Positions 1 to 9,500 of a stretch of DNA of 50,108 nucleotides are shown in pieces. Source of the stretch: JBCCRH01 sp039208045 (GTDB lineage Bacteria > Bacteroidota > Bacteroidia > Chitinophagales > Saprospiraceae); the NCBI GenBank assembly GCA_039208045.1, contig JBCCRH010000002.1, positions 1-50,108 of the forward strand. The letters are read 5' to 3'. A program made the translations under genes and the position numbers. Position 1 is the first letter of the stretch, and each line of letters begins with the position of its first letter. The notes below the pieces were generated by a model, which saw nothing but the letters and a program-made list of their open reading frames with translations, was not told where the DNA came from and ran no database searches.

Positions 1-1971
1 CAGATTGAATCCGACTATGTGTATGAAATTGGCTTAACGCCAAACAGGTCGGATGCGACCAACCACCTGGGTGTAGCGAAAGACCTTGCCGCTGCCCTAA
101 AGATCAACTACGAGCACGAAGGAATCGTAAACGTACCAAACGTAGAACATTTCCAGGCCGATAGTAATGACCTACCCGTAGAGGTCGTCGTAGAAGATGC
201 TGCGGCTTGCCCCCGCTATGTCGGCGTATCTATCAAGAATGTGACCATCAAAGACTCACCGGACTGGTTAAAAAAGCGCCTCCAAGCAATTGGCGTAAAG
301 TCCATCAGCAATATCGTAGATATTACCAACTTTGTGCTACACGAATTGGGCCAACCTCTCCACGCTTTTGATCTACATAAAATTACCGATCAGAAAGTAA
401 TCGTCAAGAAACTTCCGCAAGACACGCTGTTCCAATCCCTGGACGAAGTAGATCGAAAGCTCCACGCCGAAGATCTAATGATCTGCGATGGCGCATCCAA
501 TGGCATGTGTATTGCAGGGGTATTTGGAGGCTTAAACTCTGGCGTTAGCGATCAGACTACCGCCATCTTTTTAGAGTCTGCTCATTTCAATGCGAAGTCT
601 ATCCGCCGCACCAGCATGCGCCACAATTTGCGCACCGACGCAGCAAAAGTATTCGAGAAAGGAAGTGACCCTAATGTAGCCGTTTTCGCCCTAAAGCGTG
701 CAGCGCTGCTCATCAAAGAACTTGCAGGTGGGGAAATCGCTTCAGACATCATTGATCTCTACCCGCAGCCAATTGAGAAGGCGCAAGTGGCCGTAAAATA
801 TGCTCATGTCGATCGCCTTATTGGCAATCATATCCCTAAAGAGCAGTTGCATAGCATCCTCGATGCCTTAGAGATGGAGGTGCTTTCGCAAAATGATGAA
901 AGCTTTACGGTAGCTATTCCAACCAACAAAGCGGATGTGACGCGCGAGGCAGATGTTATTGAAGAAATTCTCCGTATTTACGGTTTCAACAAAGTAGAGA
1001 TCGATAATCAGATCAGGAGCGCCATCGTTATTGCCCCAAATCCCGATCCGCGAGAAATTCGGAATATGGCAAGTGATTTGCTCTCCTCGAATGGCTTTCA
1101 TGAAATGATGGGGCTTTCCTTATCAGAATCTCGCTACTACGAAGAAGTACTAGAAAGTGTGCAGAAAGAAGCCTTAGTATATATTAATAATACTAGCAAT
1201 GTCCAGTTGGATATTATGCGCCCCACCATGATCGTTAGCGGGCTAGAGGCTGTTGTGCATAATCAAAACCGCCAGCAGTACAACCTTAAGCTCTACGAAT
1301 TTGGCCGCTCCTACCAAACCATGGAGAGTGGACACCAAGAGCAAAATCACCTTACCCTATTTTTGACGGGTAGCCAACGAGCGGAGAGCTGGCGTAATAC
1401 TGCTAAATCAGCTGCTGATTTTTATACCCTAAAAGCTTTTGTAGAACAGGTACTATATAAGCTGGGAGTAAAAGGGTACCAAGAAAAAGGACAGCAAGAT
1501 GAGGTATTTGCCTTTGGCTTGCAGTACCACCGTGGGCCGCAGTCATTGGTAAGCTTTGGAAAGGTACAGCCTACATTAACCAAGGCATTTTCCATACGCG
1601 GTGCAGTGTACTATGCTGATTTTAATTGGGATAACCTCCTGAAAGCCATACGCAAACACAAAGTCACTTATGAAGGGGTGAGCAAATACCCATCCACGCG
1701 TCGGGATTTGGCACTAATTGTTGATAATTCGATAAAATTTAGTGATATTGTGGCAATTGCTAGAAAAGTCGGCAAGAAAGTAATTAAAGAGATCAATCTA
1801 TTTGATGTATATGAAAACGCGGAGCAATTGGGCGAAAATAAGAAGTCTTATGCCGTAAGTTACTTATTTGAAGACCCCAACAAAACGCTAAAAGACAAAG
1901 AGGTAGACAAAGTAATGAATCAACTGATCTACCAATATGAAAATAGCCTGGGGGCTATGATCAGACGCTAG
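1..1971 (+). CDS. pheT: Phenylalanyl-tRNA synthetase beta subunit, 5'-truncated by the window edge
   Basis: Charges tRNA-Phe with phenylalanine as part of the cytoplasmic alpha2-beta2 PheRS complex. The reading frame is already open at base 1, and the first possible start (GTG at 19) lies inside conserved protein (EIGLTPNRSD), so the true start is upstream. 656 codons are present against roughly 800 for the family, so about 150 N-terminal residues, including most of the EMAP/tRNA-binding domain, are missing. Visible parts are the B3/B4 editing region (SISNIVDITNFVLHELGQPLHAFD motif area), the B5 DNA-binding-like domain (around residues 260-330) and the C-terminal FDX-ACB anticodon-binding domain (from KYPSTRRDLALIVD to the end). 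The next gene starts 19 bp downstream, suggesting one transcription unit with the coiled-coil gene, zapA and rny, an order common in Bacteroidota. Confidence 0.97.
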   Translation, partial: QIESDYVYEIGLTPNRSDATNHLGVAKDLAAALKINYEHEGIVNVPNVEHFQADSNDLPVEVVVEDAAACPRYVGVSIKNVTIKDSPDWLKKRLQAIGVKSISNIVDITNFVLHELGQPLHAFDLHKITDQKVIVKKLPQDTLFQSLDEVDRKLHAEDLMICDGASNGMCIAGVFGGLNSGVSDQTTAIFLESAHFNAKSIRRTSMRHNLRTDAAKVFEKGSDPNVAVFALKRAALLIKELAGGEIASDIIDLYPQPIEKAQVAVKYAHVDRLIGNHIPKEQLHSILDALEMEVLSQNDESFTVAIPTNKADVTREADVIEEILRIYGFNKVEIDNQIRSAIVIAPNPDPREIRNMASDLLSSNGFHEMMGLSLSESRYYEEVLESVQKEALVYINNTSNVQLDIMRPTMIVSGLEAVVHNQNRQQYNLKLYEFGRSYQTMESGHQEQNHLTLFLTGSQRAESWRNTAKSAADFYTLKAFVEQVLYKLGVKGYQEKGQQDEVFAFGLQYHRGPQSLVSFGKVQPTLTKAFSIRGAVYYADFNWDNLLKAIRKHKVTYEGVSKYPSTRRDLALIVDNSIKFSDIVAIARKVGKKVIKEINLFDVYENAEQLGENKKSYAVSYLFEDPNKTLKDKEVDKVMNQLIYQYENSLGAMIRR

Positions 1972-1990
1972 TTGCTCCATGAATTGATCC

Positions 1991-2296
1991 ATGCGTATGG
2001 ATATTATTGAAAAAATGGATAATATCGAGCTAAAGATTCGGCAGCTTACTCAAAAGATGAAACGCTTAGAGCAAGAAAATGCCGATTTGGAAGCAGATAA
2101 TAAACAGCTAAAAGCTGAATTGGACAAGCAAAATGGTGCAGTCCGATCCCTAAAAAACAAACTTGAAAAGACACAGCTTGCTATGGCTGAACCAAGTGAA
2201 TCGGAAGGTGTAGAACGCAAAGAATTGGTGAACGAGCAAATCAATCAATATATCGAGGAAATCGATAAGTGCATTGAATGGCTGCACAAACTCTAG
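1991..2296 (+). CDS. Small coiled-coil protein between pheT and zapA
   Basis: A 101-residue soluble protein of unproven function. Residues about 8-70 form a long heptad-like coiled coil rich in Glu, Lys, Leu and Gln. A short hydrophilic linker (AEPSESEGVE) and a second predicted helix ending in CIEWLHKL follow. There is no signal peptide or membrane segment. ATG at 1991 is used; a second in-frame ATG at 1997 is equally possible. It lies 19 bp after pheT and only 3 bp before zapA, so it is almost certainly translated with zapA. Its size, coiled-coil character and tight linkage to ZapA suggest a cell-division accessory role similar in concept to ZapB. That is inference from context, not a recognised homology. 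Confidence 0.85.
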   Translation: MRMDIIEKMDNIELKIRQLTQKMKRLEQENADLEADNKQLKAELDKQNGAVRSLKNKLEKTQLAMAEPSESEGVERKELVNEQINQYIEEIDKCIEWLHKL

Positions 2297-2299
2297 GGT

Positions 2300-2599
2300 A
2301 TGTCAGAGAAGGAAAAAGACATGAAGAGCATTACCGTGCTCTTGGCTGGAAGGCCATACCCACTAAGAATAAATGCTAGTGATGAGCCTGCTATTCGAAA
2401 AATTGTCAAAGAAGTTAACGAAAAAGTCAATCGCTTTCAGTTAACCTATAGCAATAAAGATAAACAAGATTGCCTTTCTATGGCAGTATTGACCTATGCA
2501 GTAGAGCTCCACAAACTCCAGCAATCTGGAAGCCATAATCCTTCGCTCATGAATCGACTTACTAATCTTGAAGAACTATTAAATCAAGTATTAGCATAA
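2300..2599 (+). CDS. zapA: Cell division protein ZapA
   Basis: A 99-residue ZapA-family protein, which bundles FtsZ protofilaments at the division site. The N-terminal part has the typical ZapA pattern: a first strand (SITVLLAGRPYPLRI), then ASDEPAIRKIVKEVNEKV, where ZapA proteins normally have a short loop and helix. A conserved central helix follows (KQDCLSMAVLTYAVELHKL), and then a C-terminal helix with leucine spacing suited to dimerisation. The gene starts 3 bp after the coiled-coil gene and is followed after 87 bp by rny. Length matches the family (about 95-110 residues). Confidence 0.9.
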   Translation: MSEKEKDMKSITVLLAGRPYPLRINASDEPAIRKIVKEVNEKVNRFQLTYSNKDKQDCLSMAVLTYAVELHKLQQSGSHNPSLMNRLTNLEELLNQVLA

Positions 2600-2686
2600 G
2601 TCTTAACTATCTTCACTCTCCTCCGCTTCACTTTTTGTCTAATAGTGAGCTTCATTTATTTATTTTTTATTACTAAAAGTCAAACT

Positions 2687-4369
2687 ATGGATATAGGAAT
2701 AGGACTAGGCATTGGCCTGCTAGTCGGCGCAATCGTGAGTTACTTTATTGTCAACTTTCTGATAAAAAAGACGCAGCAGGCAAAAATTGAAGAAATCAAT
2801 GCCAAGGCAGACCTTGAAATCAAGGAAGCGCGCCTCACTGCAAAGCGCCTAGTAGACGAGGCACAGACTAAATCAGAAAAGTTGATCTCACAAGCGGAGA
2901 GTAAAAACGAACGGATTAAGCAGAAGAAAATACAAGAGGCAAAAGATCGTTTTGCGAAGCTAAAAGCGGAATTAGACAAAGAAAAAACAGATCGGCTGCT
3001 CACCGTAAAAGAGCGCGAAATGGAACTGAAGGGTAAAGAATCAGAATTTAAGCAACGCACCGATAAGTTAAATAGCCGCGAACAATCGATCAAGGATAGA
3101 ATAAGCGACATAGAACAGCGCGAAGCAGATGTAAACGTAGTACGAGAGAACTTAGATAAGCAACTAAAAATACTAGCCAAGAAGCGCGAAGAACTAGATG
3201 CTGCTAACGAAAAGCACATCAAAGAACTGGAAAAAGTAGCTAACCTAAGCGAGCAAGAGGCGAAGGAGCAAATACTAGAAGCCGTAAAAGCGAAGGCAGA
3301 GACTGATGCCATGTCAATCATTAAGAATACAGTTGAGAATGCTAAGGTGACTGCTAATAAAGATGCCAAGAAAATTGTGATCCAAACCATCCAACGGATG
3401 TGCGCGGAGTATACCATAGAGAATACCGTCTCCGTATTCAATCTCGATTCAGATGACCTAAAAGGACAGATTATCGGTAGAGAGGGTAGAAATATTAGAG
3501 CGCTAGAAGCAGCCACTGGTGCCGAAATTGTAGTCGACGATACACCAGAAGCTATCGTTATCTCTAGCTTTGATCCTATCCGCCGTGAGGTATGTCGCTT
3601 ATCGCTAAAACGCCTAGTGACAGACGGCCGTATTCATCCGGCACGTATCGAAGAGGTGGTCGCTAAAACCCGTAAGCAGCTCGATGAGCAAATCGTAGAA
3701 ATCGGGGAACGTACCGTGATCGATCTAGATATTCATGGCTTGAATCCTTATTTGGTAAAAATGGTAGGCCGGATGCGCTTCCGCTCTTCTTATGGCCAAA
3801 ACCTACTCAAGCACTCCATCGAAACGGCCAACTTATGTGCCATTATGGCCGCAGAATTGGGGCTTACGCCAAAACAAGCAAAGATGGCTAAACGCGCGGG
3901 ACTCCTCCATGATATTGGTAAAGTAGCAGAGGAAGAAACCGAATTGTCACATGCTATTCTAGGTATGCAGCTCTGTGAAAAGCACAAAGAGCACGCCATC
4001 GTCGTCAACGCTGTAGGGGCGCACCACGATGAAGTGGAGATGAACAATATTATTTCTCCAATCGTACAAGCTTGTGATGCTATCTCTGGCGCTCGCCCGG
4101 GCGCTCGCCGCGAAATCTTGGAAAGCTACCTCAAGCGCATCGGAGAACTAGAAGAATTGGCGATGGGCCACGATGGTGTTCAGAAGGCCTACGCGATGCA
4201 AGCAGGCCGCGAACTACGCGTCATTGTAGAGTCCGACAAAGTCACCGACCAGTATGCAGATGATCTGTCTTTTATGATTTCTCAGAAAATCCAAGATGAG
4301 ATGCAGTATCCTGGGCAGATTAAAGTGACGGTGATTCGCGAGAAGCGAGCCATCTCGTATGCTCGATAA
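2687..4369 (+). CDS. rny: Ribonuclease Y
   Basis: Membrane-anchored endoribonuclease that starts decay of many mRNAs. I choose ATG at 2687 (560 aa, MDIGIGLGIG...). The open frame extends to a GTG at 2645, but the extra residues do not look like the family start. Layout: N-terminal membrane anchor (residues 1-25), a long Glu/Lys-rich coiled coil (about 30-215), a KH RNA-binding domain containing the IIGREGRNIR motif, and an HD phosphohydrolase domain with the metal-binding signature LLHDIGK and a downstream HH pair (GAHHDE). The C-terminal region ending AISYAR is typical. It is the last gene of the pheT-zapA block; a palindromic repeat follows it before the convergent TonB receptor gene. Confidence 0.96.
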   Translation: MDIGIGLGIGLLVGAIVSYFIVNFLIKKTQQAKIEEINAKADLEIKEARLTAKRLVDEAQTKSEKLISQAESKNERIKQKKIQEAKDRFAKLKAELDKEKTDRLLTVKEREMELKGKESEFKQRTDKLNSREQSIKDRISDIEQREADVNVVRENLDKQLKILAKKREELDAANEKHIKELEKVANLSEQEAKEQILEAVKAKAETDAMSIIKNTVENAKVTANKDAKKIVIQTIQRMCAEYTIENTVSVFNLDSDDLKGQIIGREGRNIRALEAATGAEIVVDDTPEAIVISSFDPIRREVCRLSLKRLVTDGRIHPARIEEVVAKTRKQLDEQIVEIGERTVIDLDIHGLNPYLVKMVGRMRFRSSYGQNLLKHSIETANLCAIMAAELGLTPKQAKMAKRAGLLHDIGKVAEEETELSHAILGMQLCEKHKEHAIVVNAVGAHHDEVEMNNIISPIVQACDAISGARPGARREILESYLKRIGELEELAMGHDGVQKAYAMQAGRELRVIVESDKVTDQYADDLSFMISQKIQDEMQYPGQIKVTVIREKRAISYAR

Positions 4370-4378
4370 GCTAGAGTA

Positions 4379-4462
4379 CTCGCGGATTGCAAATCCACTA
4401 AGCGCGGGCCGAGCTTTACGAAAAAAGCCTAGCACGTGCCCAGCAGATTTGCAATCCGCGAG
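4379..4462. repeat. Palindromic repeat, copy A (possible bidirectional terminator)
   Basis: A perfect 17-bp inverted repeat: CTCGCGGATTGCAAATC at 4379-4395 and its reverse complement at 4446-4462. The 50-bp interior can fold further, imperfectly, around GCGCGGGC and GCACGTGCCC. It fills the space between the converging rny and TonB-receptor genes. Related sequences occur at 14678-14769 and 12727-12773, so this is a dispersed family and not a one-off terminator. Each arm is itself nearly palindromic (GGATTGCAAATCC). Confidence 0.8.
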
Positions 4463-4482
4463 AAAATGACTAAATTCTATTA

Positions 4483-6540
4483 CTATTTTTCCCCAAACCG
4501 TACCCGCACCCCTGCATAAAAATGCAGCACCGGTGCCGGCTCAAAGTACCGCCCCCCAAAAGCATTCAACCGAACATTAGCTGGGTACACATTATCACTC
4601 AAATTATTGATTCCAATAAAGGGCTCTGCGTGTAAAAACACTAAGCTAAAGCGATACCCTGCCCTCAAATTCAACACCACATAGCTGGGAATTTCTTCAC
4701 TATTGATATCATCCGCAAAAAAGCTACCCACCAATTGGCCCGAAAGGCGCCCGTACAGGCCGCTACTCGCTTGATAACGGACAGAGGCCGTAGCCTGATG
4801 ATCCGGAATGCCAGGTAAGCGATTACCATTGAGCTGTAGATTGCCTACTTCATAATCATCAAACGTAAAGGCAGAGTAGGTATACGAAAAGCGAGAAGAC
4901 CAGCCTTTGCCCCAAAGGGCCAGTAGCCCCAGCTCTATCCCAGCGCGATTAGACCGCCCTGCATTTCTAAAAAATGACCGATTGGGAAAGGCTTGCAATT
5001 CAAAAGGGATCAGCTCATTGCGAAGCTGTAAATAGAAAGCTGCTAGCTCATAGCGCAGGCGCGGATTGATCCACCCTTTGATACCAATTTCGTAGTTGGA
5101 GGCCGTCTGTGGTTCGAGTGGTGCCACATCTCCCAGGCCTACAGGATTACCAAAGCGCTCGCTGAGCGTAGGCGTTTCAAAGCTCGTTGACCAGTTGGCA
5201 TATACAAAGTGGCGATTACTGAGCTCATAACTTAGCCCAATGGACGGATTGAACCGAGTATATGCTTCCGTATCGGAATTGTCTCCATCTGCTAGGAAGC
5301 GATCAGTCGCCTCAAGCTGCAAATAGTCGAGCCGCCCACCCAGGCGCAGGCGCAGCTTTTCATAGCTAAACTGCTGAATCACAAATCCGCTGAGCGACTG
5401 GAATAATTCTTCCTGCTCGAAGGTACGCTCCCCCCGAATTCCATTATTATTAAAAAAACGAGTTCGATCATCCGTTTGCGATTCCGCCTCCGCGCCAATA
5501 ATACTTTGATAGCTGATGTTGCCCAACTGCTTAGCAAAGCGCCACGACAATTGCCCACCCCAAAAGCTCCGCTGCAAATCCACCGCACCCCCAACACTAA
5601 AAGGCAAACGATTCTCAAAGTCCCGACCAATACGGTACACTTTGGCCTCCAAGCTATTCCCATAATCAAAGCGCTTGGTGAAAATAAGCCCTAGCTTCAG
5701 CTGCTCCACTTGCTCCCCCGCATCAAACTGTACATTGCGGCTACGCGCCTGCCTGCGATTAGCCAATTGCTCCGACGCCAGCAGCGCCCCAGGGTCTTGC
5801 GCTTGCGGACTATTTACATAATTGACAATCAGCTTTAGCGAAGCAGTCGGATCAATAAACCAACCAACCTTCCCGGAAAGTACTGTATTTTCAAAAGTGT
5901 TATGTGCTCGATACCCTGCCATATTGGTGTACGAAGCACTCAATAGATAATCTATCTTCTTAAAGCTTTGCCCACCTTTTAACTGGTAGCGCCGAAATCC
6001 ATAAGAGCCCCCGATGGCTGCTGCTTCCACAAAACCCACCGTAGGTAATTCATCAGTAGTAATATTCACCACACCACCCGCCGCATTTCCGTACAAACTC
6101 GCCGCCGACCCACGCAGCACTTCCAGCTGCTCCACCAATCCCAAATCAATATTATCCACCTGTCCCTGTCCATCGGGAGTAGACTCCGGCAAGCCATCCA
6201 CCAACAGCTTCACTCCACGAATACCAAAAGCCGAGCGGGCTCCAAAACCCCGAATGGACAGGCGCAAGTCTTGGGCAAAGTTGTAGGCATTGATGGCAAA
6301 TACCCCTGGCACCCCTTCTAAGAAATCATTCAGCTGCAATTGTTGGGTATTATCGGCAAGGGTAGTGGCATCGAGCGCTGTTATTGCCCAAGGACTTTTG
6401 AGGGCGGGTTCTTCCATGCGAGTAGAAGTCACCGTAATCGTTTTCAAATCTAGTGCTTGGGCAATACTATCTAGGCTTTCCGTTTGTGCGAAAGCAGCTT
6501 GCCATCCCAAAAGGAGGCAAAAGGCGAAGCGTTTTGGCAT
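4483..6540 (-). CDS. TonB-dependent outer-membrane receptor
   Basis: A 685-residue outer-membrane transporter. The signal peptide ends at AFAQ (about residue 19). A plug domain follows, with a TonB-box-like stretch (KTITVTSTR), the RGFGARSAFGIRG motif and the end-of-plug signature VEQLEVLRGSAASLYGNAAGGVVNI. The rest is a 22-strand-type barrel ending in FYAGVRVRFGEK. There is no carboxypeptidase-like N-terminal extension, so it is not SusC-like; the plug is closer to siderophore or small-cofactor receptors. The substrate cannot be read from sequence. The start lies only 11 bp after the icmF stop, so the two are probably co-transcribed. Because IcmF needs cobalamin, uptake of a corrinoid is one possibility, but iron-chelate uptake is equally compatible. 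Confidence 0.92.
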   Translation of the reverse strand: MPKRFAFCLLLGWQAAFAQTESLDSIAQALDLKTITVTSTRMEEPALKSPWAITALDATTLADNTQQLQLNDFLEGVPGVFAINAYNFAQDLRLSIRGFGARSAFGIRGVKLLVDGLPESTPDGQGQVDNIDLGLVEQLEVLRGSAASLYGNAAGGVVNITTDELPTVGFVEAAAIGGSYGFRRYQLKGGQSFKKIDYLLSASYTNMAGYRAHNTFENTVLSGKVGWFIDPTASLKLIVNYVNSPQAQDPGALLASEQLANRRQARSRNVQFDAGEQVEQLKLGLIFTKRFDYGNSLEAKVYRIGRDFENRLPFSVGGAVDLQRSFWGGQLSWRFAKQLGNISYQSIIGAEAESQTDDRTRFFNNNGIRGERTFEQEELFQSLSGFVIQQFSYEKLRLRLGGRLDYLQLEATDRFLADGDNSDTEAYTRFNPSIGLSYELSNRHFVYANWSTSFETPTLSERFGNPVGLGDVAPLEPQTASNYEIGIKGWINPRLRYELAAFYLQLRNELIPFELQAFPNRSFFRNAGRSNRAGIELGLLALWGKGWSSRFSYTYSAFTFDDYEVGNLQLNGNRLPGIPDHQATASVRYQASSGLYGRLSGQLVGSFFADDINSEEIPSYVVLNLRAGYRFSLVFLHAEPFIGINNLSDNVYPANVRLNAFGGRYFEPAPVLHFYAGVRVRFGEK

Positions 6541-6551
6541 AAGGTATGTAT

Positions 6552-9500
6552 TTACATATTCCGACGATACTGCCCCCCTACTTCATAAAGGGCATTCGTT
6601 ATTTGCCCCAGGGAGCAGTATTTTCCGGCTTCCATCAGTGCTTCAAAGATATTTCCATTGGAAATAGCTACCTGCTGAAGCGCTTTCAGGCGCTCCATCG
6701 CGCGCTCCTGGTTGGCATGGTGCAGCTGATCCCGAGTTCCGATCTGTGCCTCTTTTTCTTCTGTAGTCGAACGAATTACTTCCTGTGGCACTACCGTTGG
6801 AGAACCCTCTTTGCTCAGGAAGGTATTTACCCCAATGATGGGTAATTCTCCGGTATGCTTGAGTGTTTCGTAGTAGATACTTTCATCCTGGATTTTGCCG
6901 CGCTGATACATCGTCTCCATTGCGCCAAGCACTCCCCCTCGATCGGTGATACGATCAAATTCCGTTAGTACAGCCTCCTCTACCAAGTCGGTCAGTTCTT
7001 CAATGATAAACGATCCCTGCAACGGATTTTCATTTTTTGCTAAGCCCAGCTCATGGTTAATAATCATTTGAATGGCCACAGCTCGGCGCACGCTTTCCTC
7101 AGTGGGTGTTGTGATGGCTTCATCGTAGGCATTAGTATGCAGGGAGTTGCAATTGTCATAAATAGCATACAATGCTTGCAAGGTAGTGCGAATATCGTTG
7201 AAGGCGATTTCTTGTGCGTGCAGGGAGCGGCCGGAGGTCTGGATGTGGTATTTCAGCTTTTGCGAGCGCTCGTTGGCCCCATACTTGTATTTCATGGCTT
7301 TCGCCCAAATGCGTCGTGCCACCCGTCCAATGACAGCATATTCTGGGTCGACTCCATTCGAAAAGAAGAACGACAGATTAGGGGCAAAGTCATCGATGTG
7401 CATGCCCCGGGAGAGGTAGTATTCCACGAAAGTGAACCCATTAGCCAGCGTGAAGGCTAGCTGCGAAATAGGATTAGCCCCTGCCTCAGCAATATGGTAC
7501 CCAGAGATAGATACCGAATAAAAATTGCGCACTTTGTGCTGAATAAAGTGCTCCTGCATATCGCCCATCAGGCGAAGTGAAAACTCTGTGGAGAAAATAC
7601 ACGTATTTTGCGCTTGATCTTCTTTGAGAATATCTGCCTGCACCGTTCCGCGAACAGAACTGAGGGCCTTGGCTCGAAGCTGGGCATATACCGCTGCCTC
7701 CAATACCTCCTCCCCAGTGATTCCGAGCAGTAGTAGTCCTAAGCCATTATTCCCTTCCGGAATGTCTCCTTCGTATTGTGGCCTGGGTAATCCACGGTCG
7801 TCATAGCGTTCTTTGAGCTTCGCTTCTACCACTTGCTCCAAACCATGCTCCCGAATGTACAACTCACATTGCTGGTCTATAGCCACGTTCATAAAAAAAG
7901 CACAAATGGTAGCCGCAGGGCCATTGATCGTCATCGATACGGAGGTGCGCGGATCGCAAAGGTCAAAGCCCGAATAAAGCTTTTTGGCATCATCCAAACA
8001 GCAAACGCTCACGCCTGAATTTCCAATCTTGCCATAAATATCCGGGCGATGATCGGGGTCTTCGCCGTAGAGTGTGACAGAGTCAAACGCAGTGGACAAG
8101 CGATTGGCAGGCATATTATGCGAAAGATAGTGAAAGCGGCGGTTGGTACGCTCCGGGCCACCTTCTCCAGCAAACATCCGAGTCGGGTCTTCGCCTTTCC
8201 GTTTAAACGGAAATACGCCAGCTGTATACGGGAATTCTCCTGGCACATTCTCCTGCAAGCACCAGCGTAGAATTTCGCCCCAATCTTCAAACTTGGGAAG
8301 TACTACTCTTGGAATACGGGAGTGGGAAAGGGACTTCGTAAAAGTGGGCACTCGAATTTCTCTGGTACGCACTTTATAGATGAATTCATCGGCAGCATAA
8401 GCAGCGCGCTTTTCTTGCCATCCATCTAGTATGCGCTGTGCATCGCCGTCAATATCCATCGATAACTCTTGGAAAGTCTGTTCCAAGCCAGCTTTGATGG
8501 CTTCTTTGCTGGGCAAATTAGCTTGGGCTTCCACTGCCGCCATAGCCTGCTGAAGGCCAAACAACTTGCGGGCAATATGGCTTTGCTTTTCCGTCCATTT
8601 ATCATAAGCGCGATTGTTCTCTGCAATTTCTGAAAGGTAGCGCACCCGCTTGGGCGGAATGATATATATCTTCTCGCTTAGCTGATCGGTAGACTCCAAG
8701 CTAGTTTTGAAATCCACCCCTGTGCGCTCCACCACTTTATCTATAATGTGGCGATATAGCAGGTTCATCCCAGGATCGTTAAATTGCGAAGCAATGGTAC
8801 CAAATACCGGCATTGCGTCCGGTGCCTGCTCCCACAACTGATGGTTGCGCTGATACTGCTTTTTCACATCGCGCAAAGCATCTAGCGCTCCCCGCTTATC
8901 GAATTTATTGATAGCAATCAAATCCGCAAAGTCGAGCATATCAATTTTTTCGAGCTGCGTTGCAGCACCATATTCTGGTGTCATTACGTAAAGTGACACA
9001 TCAGAATGATCCACAATTTCAGTATCCGACTGACCAATACCTGAGGTTTCCAAAATAATCAGGTCATATTGCGCTGCTTTCAAAATGTCTACAGCGGCCT
9101 GCACATGCTTCGATAGGGCCAAGTTAGACTGGCGCGTAGCGAGCGAGCGCATATACACCCGGCCATTATTCACCGCATTCATCCGAATGCGATCGCCCAA
9201 AAGCGCCCCGCCAGTTTTTCGCTTCGATGGATCTACTGAAATAATGGCAATCGTCTTATCTTCAAAATCAAGCAGAAAACGACGCACCAGCTCATCCACT
9301 AAGCTCGACTTTCCGGCACCGCCCGTACCCGTAATCCCAAGTACCGGCACCACCTTTTGATCGAGTTGCTTACGCAAATGTTCTAACCATTGCGTGTTGG
9401 CCTCTGGATAATTTTCTACTGCCGAAATGAGGCGGGCTATCGCGTGGGCATCTTTTTCGGTAAAGTGCTTTAGTTCCCCATTTAGCGAAGTACCCACCGG

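Noticed and set aside
2600..2686. 6S RNA (ssrS) between zapA and rny
   Set aside because: In some bacteria ssrS lies beside zapA, but this gap is 87 bp and shows no long hairpin typical of 6S RNA.
2740..3516. Long minus-strand open frame (258 codons) opposite rny
   Set aside because: A Ser/Phe-rich antisense shadow of the Glu/Lys-rich coiled-coil codons of RNase Y; no protein-like features.
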